Positions 48,615 to 64,000 of a stretch of DNA of 64,000 nt are shown here, piece by piece (positions within the stretch are counted from its first letter, which is position 1; each line of letters opens with the position of its first letter). The notes under the pieces were generated by a model. The model was not told the origin of the DNA, made no database searches, and was given only the letters and a program-made list of their open reading frames with translations. Origin of the DNA: Silene latifolia (Eukaryota; Streptophyta; Magnoliopsida; Caryophyllales; Caryophyllaceae); contig NC_133528.1 of NCBI RefSeq assembly GCF_048544455.1, positions 51,202,293 through 51,266,292 of the forward strand. The letters run 5' to 3'. The translations under genes were made by a program, and so were the position numbers.

Positions 48615-50604
48615 TGTGATAAATCAAATTGACTACAAAATATGAGATGAAGGAAAAATTAACATTTATCGTAAATAAGACTTGTAAATATTTTAGACAA
48701 GTTTAGCATTTATATAACGACCTCCACCCAATTATATAAACAATACCAGGACCCAAATTCATATTAACTCGGTTGTGAGCCTACGGGCCCTCTACATCCC
48801 TACTAATATAATTTGATGGGTTATATCATTTAACCGATTCTACACTTAGAACTCTCGGTCGATGAAATTACACTAAGTTCATCTTTAGCCCGGACCTATT
48901 GAGACAACAGTCCCTCTAATACTTCCGTTGAGATCAACCAAATTTCGAAATGTAATAACATTTTATTATCCCACTTACCCAACGTAAAAAGAAAGCACCC
49001 CGGTATAGTAAAATACCGTATTGTACGCCTAATGAAATTGGGATTCATGAGTTCCTACTATTTGGTAAGGCTAAGTCTCAATTTTATAAAATGTGAGAGG
49101 TCTTGTCAATTTATTATCTATCTTTTTTAAGTGAACTAAATTAGTGATCTATTGATAATATAATTGACAAGGTCGAAGATTCGTTATAAAAAGATATGCA
49201 TGTGATGTTATGGCGATTTGGCACGAATGCAAACATATAAAATCGAACATGTAAAGAAAAAAAACAATTTCCTAGTATGACCTTCCTAAAACAAAGATAA
49301 ACTAATTATCTATTACAAATTCGGACACCAACTCCTTTGGTCCCTTGCACTTCATGTGACACGCCTCCCAAGGACAATACCGTCTTGATCGGAACAACTT
49401 TCCGAATGGTGCCGTCTTTAGGAAACTCCGGAATTTCAAAATAATAATAAAATACATAGGTATTCCTATTATTCATTTGTAATGAAATTTAAAAAATAAA
49501 TCTATTAAATTACAAAACGGTGATGCAATATCACATTAAAATTACAACCAAATCGATATTCCCTTACATTACGGGTAATACCGATTAAAAAACTAAGGCC
49601 ATACTAAGACAAACATCATTCAAAAATTACATAAATTTAAATGGCATTCATCCCTCAAATATGCCACAAAATATATGTATACAAACATTCAAAATGAATG
49701 TGCCAAATCGCCTTACTAGATTATATCGTATATAGCTCTTTTTTTATGAAAATACGTGATATTTAACTTATTAAAAATCTCTAATTAATACTTAAATCAA
49801 ATTTAAGCCCAGGTTAATTACCCTAACTGTTTTAGGACTCAAACATTAGTCTTCACTTAGATTTTGACATAATTCAACTTGATTTTCTATTATTGCTCAT
49901 ATTTAACCCTTTTTTTACCATAACTTTTATGAAATAATTCCAAATTTAATTATAATAATCTAAAAATTTGAAATTTAAATTTTTGAACATTCTGGAATAT
50001 TACCATGACCTTAATAATGTCAAAAATATGGGTTAAAAATTTCGAATTAATTTAGAGAAAATATAGTTGCGATTTATCGGTTTTATCAAATAAAATACCT
50101 AAAGCATAGGAAAATTAATCTAATCAGTTTTCCAACTTCACATATGATATTTAAGATATAAATGAAACCTAAAATAATTTTCTCATGCCATGAAATTCGT
50201 TTTAGCTATTTTTAGCTTATATAATCTCGATTTATTCCATTTTAACCAATAAAATCATAAATCATGCAAAATTAAGCACATTAACTTCAAATTGTACATA
50301 CAATAAGTAAAATATACATGTGAGATCATATTAAAATTTCATGGTCATATTCGACGTTTAACTAATTTTAGTTAATAAACCACCATTCTACTCACTAAAA
50401 TGTTATTATTGTAGTAAAAATCATAAAAATGAGCAATAATCTTCCATAAACCATCTAAAATGACCTAAAAATTTTAGGACCAGAATGTATACATGCATAA
50501 AAAATTCGTGTACATCTCATACTTACACAAATTTTCCGATTTTTATTTTAGTCATATAATAACTCGTAAAAAACCAATAAAACGATTTGCATGCAACAAC
50601 CAAA
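48615..50604 (-). other. copia-3 leader
   Basis: About 2 kb of AT-rich untranslated DNA between gag and the primer binding site. The first part resembles the copia-1 leader in layout. I see no gene. Confidence 0.65.
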
Positions 50605-50617
50605 GCTCTTGATACCA
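50605..50617 (-). other. copia-3 primer binding site, variant initiator tRNA-Met type
   Basis: The minus strand reads TGGTATCAAGAGC, one base away from the usual TGGTATCAGAGC form after an inserted A. It marks the boundary of leader and 5' LTR. Confidence 0.7.

Positions 50618-55697
<5,080 letters not shown>

Positions 55698-55779
<82 letters not shown>
55698..55779. repeat. (TA)n microsatellite, third
   Basis: A pure TA tract of 82 bp at the right edge of element 2. Confidence 0.97.
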
Positions 55780-55781
<2 letters not shown>

Positions 55782-56338
55782 GAGAAACCATTGACATCAA
55801 CTAAATACGCGTGTCACTCATAGAACAAAAAAACTCCCGCCTAACATTTAGTTTCTCCGTGTCTCAGGAACACTGAACGTTGTACGTAGATCTGCCAATG
55901 AGTTTCCAGGTTGTTCTACAGGTTCCATGAAAGACTGGAAAAATGACATATTAGCCAATCTATATTTAAAAAATGAAAAGTTTTGCCAACTAATTCAAAG
56001 TTTTTGAAGTCCTTGTTCTACATGCAAACCGTTTCGTGCAAAAGTGTGTCGCCTTTTCTCTTCAATTTGGGTATTTTGACATTATTTCTTAGAAATGAGT
56101 CAAGTAAGGCACATGGTCTTTCAACAGAATGGTATCAATTGTATTTGACTAATTAAGTTTTAACTTTGAATGATGCGGAAGCATTCTATTTGGTTGACAG
56201 GTTGAAAGATGCTAGCAGAAGAAAATCACAGTACACTGAATTCAACTGAGAGCTATATTTTTCTCTTGTATTGGTCTTTGTATTAGAAAGCGAACAGTAA
56301 ATTTGGGATTAAAAAAATTGAACGGAAGAGTAATAACA
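55780..56338. other. Intergenic DNA upstream of the F-box relic
   Basis: Unique AT-rich sequence with no frame or repeat I recognise. It may include the former promoter and 5' UTR of the F-box gene. Confidence 0.5.
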
Positions 56339-57478
56339 ATGTCGACTTTACCCGTTGATTTGCTCACTGAGATATTCCTACTCTTGCCAGCAAAAACTTT
56401 GCTACGATATAAGGTTGTCTGTAAATTATGGTATCATCTTATTACAGATCTTCATTTTGTTAATCTTCATTTGCAGCGATCTCTTGCAACCAAAAACCAA
56501 CCTCCCCTTTGTTATCAGAACCCCAATGCTTCATTTGACTGATTTCGACACTTTTGAGAACATCCTTGAGCTTGATTACTCTTTCAAGCATCCTGATCAT
56601 GGTGGTGTTGGTGTGGTTAGTACATGTAATGGCTTACTTTGCCTTTACAAATTTGAATACTACCAGCTAATAATATACAACCCAACTACGCAAACAAATA
56701 GGTTACTCCCTTAGTTGCCTACAGAGGAACAATTAGCTTACCCTCATGGGAGTTTCTACTATTGGTTTGGGTTTGATTCCATCTCTCGAGACTACAAATG
56801 TGTTGGGATTTCTTAGACTTATTCTAACGACCCAAATTCTTATTATTGTCGAGGCATGGTTTATAGCTTTAATAATCATTTCTGGAAAAGGGGCCCTGAT
56901 GTTCCATTTTTTTTTGTAATCAATATGAGAGCAATGCGTTGCTTCATGAAACAATACACTGGGTTGGAGCTGGTTCAGGCAATGATCGTGTGCCCCGACC
57001 TATTGTCGCTTTTAGTTTACAAGACGAGAAGTTTATCTCTTTGACACTACCAGAGTTTGATGTGGATCAGTACATTGCTCTGAATGTAGAAGTTTTGGAT
57101 GGGTGCTTGTGTTTTTTAGTTAGTTATTTATATGATTAAAATGTATGGATCATGGAAGAGTGGTGTGGCTGGGTCATGGAAAAAGCTTTTTAATGTCGTA
57201 AAACATGATTTTATAGAGCACTTGGAAAGGATAGTCAATTATTCAAGTAGTGGCAAGGGATTATTTGTTAGGACTTGTTTCGTCAGGTTGCTTAACTCGA
57301 CCTTGAAACGATGGAGACTACAAATGTCAAGGTTCTTGATTTTTTTAGATGCTCAGATGCCCATCTTTGTGTAGAAAATATTCTTATGTTGGACCATACC
57401 AACTATGTTTATGTCGAGGAGGAATAAGGCAAAAACAAGGGCCAAAAGAAGGGTAAAAAGAAGAGAAACGCAAGGTGA
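56339..57478 (+). pseudogene. F-box protein with F-box-associated (FBA) domain, broken
   Basis: The ATG at 56339-56341 opens a typical N-terminal F-box (MSTLPVDLLTEIFLLLPAKT, then a CKLWYHLI block), which in intact proteins binds Skp1 in SCF ubiquitin ligases. The frame then shifts near 56510 and again downstream. FBA-like blocks continue in other frames: CNGLLCLY (about 56630), NPTTQTNRLLP (about 56690), YWFGFDSISRDYKCVG (about 56760-56805), HWVGAG (about 56960), and LDGCLCFLVSYLYD (about 57095). In-frame stops lie at 56712 and 56814. The tail is lysine-rich (57425-57478). Several independent lesions make sequencing error an unlikely sole cause. Confidence 0.82.
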
Positions 57479-58350
57479 AGATAATGGCTTTCTATCTATC
57501 TAACTAACTCAGTTATCCACTACTTTGGTTTCTATTTTTTTAAGCTAGGTACATGAGTACGAAGCATATTGTTTTTGCTTGCAATTATGATTTACTCGTC
57601 TATCACGAAGCATACTGTTTGTTGACCATACTTTAAAGACGTGTGCTTGGATAAGCTTACTGAAGTGAGCAACATTTTCGGTTAGTGCCGGACTGTGAGG
57701 CTGTTTTCAAGTTAAATTTTCATCTTTGAAAGACTCCAAATTCAGAACGAGCTCCATAAAACCATAACTCAGAGTTTTCTATTGTTGAGCACAAAATAAC
57801 ACACTTTAAAGCGGAACATACCCGTCATCCCATACAATGGGACAGTTAACAAGTGAACACATAACCTAAGATGAAAAGGTAATAGAAGTTTGGCACCACA
57901 GTGAAAATAACTCCCAAGGCTCCAAACACATCTAAAATTTCCATAGACAATTTTAGGGATTATAAACGAGAAACCCTCAGATGGTTTTCGCATTTTGATC
58001 ACTTTATATACATGAGAGCCTAAATGAGGTCAAGAAAGATAGAAAAAGGAGAGCACATTCTTGTTTAAGGACAAATTTGTCTTCAACCTTAAAACGGGGC
58101 AAATAGATAACAAACGACAAGACAAGTTGCCTAGGAAATACCAAAAAGTTTGTTTCTGCTATCACCATTTGAATCCGTTTTAGAGATAAAACGGATATCT
58201 TTGTCCTAAGCAAAACCTATTGGATAGAAAAAGTGGAGTACGATGAGAAGAAGAAGAGGGAAAAAAAGGAAGGTAAACAAATTTTAAAAATTTATGGAGT
58301 GTCTTTAGGTATAAAGTAAACGTAGAGAGTAGTCTAATGGATATTGACAA
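57479..58350. other. Intergenic DNA
   Basis: I see no gene, RNA or recognisable repeat. Several short minus-strand frames (for example 58004-58213) are not convincing. Confidence 0.5.
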
Positions 58351-59209
58351 TCTTATCTTTATTAATTTAGAAGACAATACTCAATTCAGGACGTGCCACC
58401 TCATTAATTCAGCCTTTTTTTTTAAAATTCATGTTATGGTGGGACCCGTTAGTGTGTAAAGGAGTATATTTCTTCAGAATTCCGCCAATACAAATATCCT
58501 ACAAATTCCGCCGTAGAACAAATACTATGAAATAATACTATGAAATAATTTTATACATTCTGAATAAATGAAATTAATGGCATATAAGCGGTATGAATTA
58601 CAAATCGGAATAAATGAAAATAATACTATGTAATAATTTTATACATTCCGAATAATTTGATAAAACTATATTTATACATATGCAATAAATTTACTAACAA
58701 CGAGTCCAAAGCGATAATATTTCAAGCTTTACACTTTGATTTTATTTGTATACGGATTATTAATTTTATTTTAACAATTCAAAATTCTATGATAAATACG
58801 GCATCTTTGAATTTGTTAGTTAAAAATAAGAAATATTTAATTATCAAAACAAAATACGAAGTATTATTTATCGATCCATGTACTTCATTGTATATGGGCT
58901 TACTAGCACACACTAATTTCACCAATAAATCATATAAGCTTTGACATTCTGATGTTACACTAAGCTGTGTTAAAGTAGATTATTAAATTATATTTCTTTA
59001 ATCGGGGTGTAAAGTTTTTTATGTATGCAAATTTTATTTACAATAGTATATTACGTTATTTCCTCTTAAACCATTGCATATTATGTAAATAGCTGATTTA
59101 GACCAACTAGATAATTACAATAGAAATGCAAAAAAAAAAAAAAAACATTTAAAATCATTAATACCGACCCAAATACATACCCGTGCAATTTTGCACGGGT
59201 TAAAACTAG
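58351..59209 (+). mobile_element. Short non-autonomous Helitron
   Basis: The 3' end is well supported. A hairpin (stem CCCGTGCAA / TTGCACGGG, 2-base loop, 59180-59199) is followed by TTAAAA and CTAG at 59206-59209, with T as the next base. This is the hallmark Helitron terminus (hairpin, CTRR, insertion before T). The proposed 5' end is TCTTATCTTT at 58351, preceded by A, as required for insertion between A and T, and followed by a GTGCCACCTCA segment (about 58393) common near plant Helitron 5' ends. No Rep-helicase is encoded in the 859 bp. The 5' boundary is less certain than the 3' one. Confidence 0.68.
59180..59199 (+). other. Helitron 3' terminal hairpin
   Basis: A perfect 9-bp stem with a 2-base loop, six bases before CTAG. 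Such hairpins act as rolling-circle termination signals. Confidence 0.8.
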
Positions 59210-59456
59210 TAGGAAGTAGATTACAAACGTCATACATGAAAGAGAATCATTTGAGAGAAAGCACTAACCACCACGAGATACCCGCTTAACAGAATCATTG
59301 ATATTCAATCATACTCAATCATACAAACCCCATCAAAGTGAGAATGAATATGACAACTCAAGCATAAACAGTCGCACATCAGCTATCCCAAATTTCCAAC
59401 CACACCTTCCATCTACTCTTCCAATTAACTATCTATCATAGTTGGCCATAATCACC
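59210..59456 (+). promoter_or_regulatory. Proximal upstream region of the NCS1 transporter gene
   Basis: Only 247 bp separate the Helitron end from the start codon, so the Helitron must contribute DNA to the promoter or 5' leader. I see no strong TATA box here. Candidate initiation sites cannot be fixed from sequence. Confidence 0.4.
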
Positions 59457-61145
59457 ATGGTGTCTAGGTGTTTTAACTTACACCTCCATCTTCCTCCCCA
59501 CTCTCAGCCTTCCCTTCAACAACCCACGAGCCGGATCGCCGCATCGACCACCCTCCGAAGACCCTTCAAATTTAACTCCACCACCATCTGCAGACCATGT
59601 TCTGTGGCAACCCCGATAATGGCGTCAAACAATCCCATATCAAGCTCCCTAGCTGCCAACTTAGAGTTCGATTCTGACCCGACCCTTACAAATGATGATC
59701 TCAAACCAACCACCCAAAGTCAACGCACATTTTCGGGGTGGGAAATGGCTAGTCTTTGGATTGGATTGGTGGTGGGTGTCCCATCATATTACTTAGCTGG
59801 TAGTCTAGCTGACTTAGGAATGGCTTGGTGGCAAGGGATAGCCACTGTGGTGGCTGCTAACATTATCTTGCTTATCCCACTAATCCTCACGGGCGAACCC
59901 GGGGCCAGGTACGGCATCTCCTTTCCGGTGCTAGCAAGATCATCATTCGGGATCAGAGGCGCCCATGTGCCCACCCTTCTCAGAGCATTGGTAGGGTGTG
60001 GTTGGTATGGCATTGAGACATGGATTGGTGGGGAAGCTATATTTCTTCTATTACCTAACTCAATTAAACAATCAGCAATGTCAACAAACTTGCCTTGGTT
60101 AGGCACTTCTCCCATTGAATTCTCTTGTTTTATTGTTTTTTGGGTGGCGCAATTGGCGATAGTTTGGAATGGAATGGACGGAATTAGAGAACTCGAAAAA
60201 TATTCAGCTCCAATCTTGATAGTTTTGACATCATGCCTTCTTATATGGGCATATGTCAATTCAGGTGGTTTAGGCCATATGCTTTCAATGTCATCAAAGC
60301 TTTCCACATCTCAGTTTTGGGCACTCTTCTTCCCTTCCCTTACAGCAAACATAAGCTTCTGGGCCCCACTTGCCCTAAACATCCCTGATTTTACAAGATA
60401 TGCCAAAACCCAGAAGGATCAAATCATAGGTCAATCAGGGCTGCCTATATTCATGGGATTATTTACCTTTGTTGGGTTGGCTGTCACCTCTTCTACCACG
60501 GTTATCTTCGGTCGAGTGATCTCGAGTCCTATTGAGCTCCTTGGGGCAATCGGTGGGGCAACCACCATGATCCTGGCAATCATTGGGATCAGCCTAGCCA
60601 CAATAACCACCAACATTGCTGCGAATGTCGTGGCCCCTGCAAATGCACTGGTCAATCTTAGCCCATCAAAGTTTACATTCAGAAAGGGAGCTCTTTTGAC
60701 AGCATTACTAGGCATAGTCTTTCAACCATGGAGATTACTCAAGTCGAGTGAGAGTTTTGTGTACACTTGGCTTGTAGGATACGCTGCATTATTAGGGCCA
60801 ATAGGAGGAATAATGCTGGCAGATTACTATCTTATAAAGAAAATGAAGCTCAATGTGAAGGATTTATATACACTGAATCAAAAAGGAAGGTACTATTATA
60901 CAGGGGGTTATAACTTGGCTGCCATGACGGCGTTGATTGTTGGAATATTGCCGGTGGTGCCTGGATTCTTACAGAAAGTTGAGATATTGGGTTCTGTTCC
61001 TGAATTATTCATAACCATTTACAACAATGCTTGGTTCATAAGTTTCTTCTCTGCAGGGGCTCTCTACTGGGCTCTATCTTTTTCAAAAAGGGTGGAACAA
61101 GATCCTAAATCAAAAGATCCACTTTTGCCAGCACCGGGCATATAA
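59457..61145 (+). CDS. PLUTO: Plastid NCS1-family purine/uracil transporter (PLUTO type)
   Basis: A single-exon gene encoding 562 residues. The start chosen is the ATG in ACCATGG, the best initiation context; an in-frame TTG 15 bp upstream is not a likely start. Residues 1 to about 85 are rich in Ser, Thr, Pro and Arg with almost no acidic residues up to residue 69, as expected of a chloroplast transit peptide. About twelve membrane segments follow, with NCS1 signatures: [11 protein letters not shown] (94-104), [13 protein letters not shown] (153-165), [11 protein letters not shown] (182-192; Trp183 and Glu187 correspond to substrate-contacting positions in the bacterial homologue Mhp1), [15 protein letters not shown] (301-315), and [13 protein letters not shown] (384-396). 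The family imports uracil, adenine and guanine, probably with protons. The plastid member supports nucleobase salvage and pyrimidine breakdown. Its length is close to the roughly 600 residues usual for plant members. All motifs are intact. Confidence 0.93.
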   Translation: MVSRCFNLHLHLPPHSQPSLQQPTSRIAASTTLRRPFKFNSTTICRPCSVATPIMASNNPISSSLAANLEFDSDPTLTNDDLKPTTQSQRTFSGWEMASLWIGLVVGVPSYYLAGSLADLGMAWWQGIATVVAANIILLIPLILTGEPGARYGISFPVLARSSFGIRGAHVPTLLRALVGCGWYGIETWIGGEAIFLLLPNSIKQSAMSTNLPWLGTSPIEFSCFIVFWVAQLAIVWNGMDGIRELEKYSAPILIVLTSCLLIWAYVNSGGLGHMLSMSSKLSTSQFWALFFPSLTANISFWAPLALNIPDFTRYAKTQKDQIIGQSGLPIFMGLFTFVGLAVTSSTTVIFGRVISSPIELLGAIGGATTMILAIIGISLATITTNIAANVVAPANALVNLSPSKFTFRKGALLTALLGIVFQPWRLLKSSESFVYTWLVGYAALLGPIGGIMLADYYLIKKMKLNVKDLYTLNQKGRYYYTGGYNLAAMTALIVGILPVVPGFLQKVEILGSVPELFITIYNNAWFISFFSAGALYWALSFSKRVEQDPKSKDPLLPAPGI

Positions 61146-63542
61146 GAAGATATGGGATAGGGGCATACGGCACAGATTGAAATAGATACGCAATACAAAT
61201 TGCTTCTAAATGCTGATATCTGCAACTCGTTCAGACCCGTTAGCATCAATTTCCCTCTTGTGACTCCACACACACAAAAAACATGCTTTTTAAGTTGTAT
61301 ATTTGTTAGTTTACACCAAATTACAGCACCACTGTATGTATAATTGTTAATAACACAAATCTCATTGAATTCATGAGAAGCTTCTACTGCAGTTACTACA
61401 CTCTTGATCAGCTAGAAAAGTATTACACATCAGTCCTCTATTTCCTATAGTTACATTAAAGAATACCTTTGTGCCAGTGGCTATGGCTTATCAGTAACAC
61501 TTCTATTTCTCCAGCTTCTCCATGTAGCATCTGAAAGAAAGTCGTGTAGATGATATATTGGACGGGGATAACAAGTTCTTGAGAGATGCGATATGGACAT
61601 GACTATAGAGCAAAATGACAAACACAAGAACCTAAGTTAGTCATACATAGATGACGAAAAGTACATGTATAAAGATGCTATAGTTATTGGGAAGTTTGCA
61701 TAGAAATATTTACAAGGTGCCAAACTGCCAATAGCACGTTTAGCAGAAGGTAATTCCCAATTACGACTGCAAGTGTAGGACATGGTGTACATGTCTTCAG
61801 TCTTCTCCTTGTGACTTGTTACTAGTATCGTGTGATCTCTTCATTTGTACCGACAAACCATTAATATCTGGACTCTGGCATTCTAATTTTGGGCGCATAA
61901 TAGCCACAATCCTACACCAGCATTTGCTCTCACTTCTAGGCTTGCTTCCTGTTACTCCTACACAGAAAAAAGCAAAGGATCTATGGCAATCACGAGAAAA
62001 TTTTGATACCCGTTCCCCTTGTCTAAGGCACTTTTGACTTGTTTACTGAAGTTCATATTTCCCTCTTATTTTCCACATCTTTGAAACTTCAAGTTTGATA
62101 AAGGAAAACAATAATTGTGATGTGCTGACAATCGAAATGACCATAATCACTACAACAATAGTATAAGGAGGAGAGAGAAACCACTTCATGAGCTCAAAAA
62201 GGTTTCATCCTAAAACCAATCAGCGATAGGCGGAGTAACTTCTTGGTTTATAAAGAAGTGAACTCCCTCCTTATTTTGTCAATGTAGGACACTCGGATAA
62301 TAGGAGCTCTTAACAATAGACAAATCGACACCTTCAGAACCACCACATATCAATAGCCGCAAAAGGCTCATCAAATCGAATAAGAAATATAGGTGATGGT
62401 AATAAGTCCAGATCTTACATTAGGAAATAGTGCAAGGAAACTTGTATGAAGATTTTTTCCTTTTTGGCAACACTAGGACAGCTCTTGATTTTTTTTTTTT
62501 TTTTGTCTTTCAATTAGATACGGTAAAAAAACTAATTATTAGGAACAGGTCGTCAACTGAAATCAATTGTATAGAAGTTTGATCCCCCCTAGAAGAAACA
62601 TTATCTAATTCACTTTGAATCACCCAATTTTAGCAAACAAAAAATCCAGAAAACTACCATTCCAAACATAAACAAAGTGGCATGCCTATTCCTCGGATAT
62701 AGACGAGAACCTCGCTCCTACAAGCCAATGCACCAGAGTATAGATAAGGTATTGCATTACCATAACAAGCTTCCATTTTTTGGTTTATTTCTGAACCCTC
62801 AAAATTAATGGTTGAGAAGACCGACCACAAAAATCAGGACACACCCAACGTTCTTACAAAATCTTAAACACTAAACAAGAATAATGAGTCACACAACAAC
62901 TGAGGAATAAACAAACACATCTCACTTTATTTTTACAAGAACTGACACATTTGGACCAAAACCAGTGCCAAATTCTGCCTTTGAAGCTTTCACAGTTCAA
63001 AAATATAATTTTACGAAATACAATTAGTCTAATTAAGAGAAATACCGAGTCTAATGCTATATAACTTTCACGACTACGCTCTTAGTGTTAGGAAAATTGA
63101 ATTTCACGAAATGAATTGGCAATAGTGAACCACACCGAATCAACCCCGCTTTCCTAATAGAATAATTCGACCTTTATTAGTGCCTGGGTGAAACTGAATT
63201 TCCCATTGAGATAAGACGGTGACGTAATATAGAAATATTTTGTGTAGAATGTTATATTGTTTTTTTGATGCAGTAGAAGGTTATGTTTTTTCTCTAACTA
63301 TTTGTTCTCATCCTTTATCCATTTATATAGAAAAGGATTCGCCCCTGGACCCATACTCGCTGACCGGTCAGCGAGACCCCGTCATAGTTATTCGAACAAA
63401 AACTATACCGTAATCCCGTAAATAATTATACAAGTGTACACTTCGTATTTCCCGAAGTCGCATTATATTATTTAGAAATTACCCATCTACGAACCAACCT
63501 TAATTACGCAAAATGCAACTGAAAATGGCTGAAGAGTGTCTT
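61146..63542. other. 3' flank of the transporter gene and intergenic DNA
   Basis: The first 200 bp or so is probably 3' UTR. Further on there is no convincing gene. Two weak minus-strand hints are an acceptor-like TTTCTTTCAG followed by a short open stretch ending in TAG near 61485-61535, and an 82-codon open frame without ATG at 61797-62042 with no recognised motif. A T run lies at about 62489-62504. Confidence 0.45.
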
Positions 63543-63749
63543 TTAACACTCGAACATCGTCACCACTTTTCCATCCATCTTCCATAACCTAACATGTCCC
63601 CATTTCACCATGAAAGAAACATGTACTTCACCTTCCACAACCTGAGCGGCAACTTTAAATGATTGAAGGGTAGAAACCTGACAGTAGCACAGATATATGT
63701 CAGCCAAACTTATGCTTGTTCCTGTAAGCAAACTTGTCATGAAATGCAT
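63543..63749 (-). CDS. Possible terminal exon of a minus-strand gene
   Basis: A 68-codon frame ends at 63543. Inside it, GCTTACAG at about 63720-63727 (minus strand) resembles a splice acceptor. Downstream of it the protein reads TSISLADIYLCYCQ, which resembles the end of a glutathione-S-transferase-like helical domain. The remainder (VKWGHVRLWKMDGKVV) is not recognised. The rest of the gene would lie beyond the window. I cannot name it. Confidence 0.25.
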   Translation of the reverse strand: MHFMTSLLTGTSISLADIYLCYCQVSTLQSFKVAAQVVEGEVHVSFMVKWGHVRLWKMDGKVVTMFEC

Positions 63750-64000
63750 AGGAAATCATGACAGATAAAGATAGAATATAATGTTAGTACAATGATAAAT
63801 GATGGAGTAACTATTAGCAATAATACCTCTACAAATAAGGAAAAGATAGCACAATCAATCAACCCCACAAATCAAGCAAACACAATCAATCAGTGATATA
63901 CTCAATAATGTAATTATAGACAAAATAATGTATAGGCTCCCTTTCCCATCCTTAATTAGACTACCTCTCATCTTATATATACCTAGATCATTAGCATTGT
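63750..64000. other. Unassigned edge sequence
   Basis: AT-rich sequence that could be intron or intergenic DNA. Nothing recognisable. Confidence 0.4.

Noticed and set aside
59442..59456. Upstream TTG as the start of the transporter
   Set aside because: Plant nuclear genes use ATG. The ATG at 59457 lies in ACCATGG and gives a complete transit peptide.
61797..62042. 82-codon minus-strand open frame as a gene
   Set aside because: It has no ATG, no recognised motif and no clear splice sites, so I left it as a remark in the intergenic entry.

Overview
This window is nuclear DNA of a flowering plant. It has long Ty1/copia, Ty3/gypsy chromovirus and Athila-type LTR retrotransposons with plant-type primer binding sites, a Helitron end, (TA)n microsatellites, an F-box gene relic and a plastid-type NCS1 nucleobase transporter. 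A eudicot is clear. The repeat style makes me think of Caryophyllales, but that is only a guess.

Positions 1 to about 51.7 kb form one nested retrotransposon stack, almost all on the minus strand. The outermost layer is an old copia element (copia-3): its 3' LTR enters at position 1, its decayed pol and gag lie at 45.1-48.6 kb, and its truncated 5' LTR ends near 51.68 kb. A Ty3/gypsy chromovirus was inserted into its 3' untranslated part. The chromovirus LTRs (765-2177 and 43676-45070) are bracketed by a perfect 5-bp target duplication, GTCTG. Inside this 44-kb gypsy unit the order is gypsy A, copia-1a, gypsy B, copia-1b, gypsy C. The junctions of the two copia-1 copies are identical, so this is a head-to-tail duplication of a rearranged gypsy+copia block. 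Gypsy B was then split by a young copia (copia-2, 17105-25990, target duplication CGGTC). Copia-1b was split by a non-autonomous Athila-like element with a fold-back structure (29963-36838, target duplication TGTAG). None of the polyproteins is intact.

From 51.7 to 55.8 kb, two terminal-inverted-repeat elements lie in series, separated and flanked by three pure (TA)n tracts. A broken F-box/FBA gene follows at 56.3-57.5 kb, then a short non-autonomous Helitron (58351-59209). The only intact gene is a plastid NCS1 (PLUTO-type) purine/uracil transporter at 59457-61145. Its start codon lies about 250 bp beyond the Helitron 3' end. The last 2.8 kb is mostly non-coding, with a possible terminal exon of a minus-strand gene near 63.6 kb.

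The most unusual signal is a palindrome, ACTCGATCGAGT. It occurs in clusters (roughly 50 copies in all) in the LTR and leader of the chromovirus, and also in the LTR, internal DNA and reading frame of the unrelated Athila-like element. The three copia families have no such clusters.
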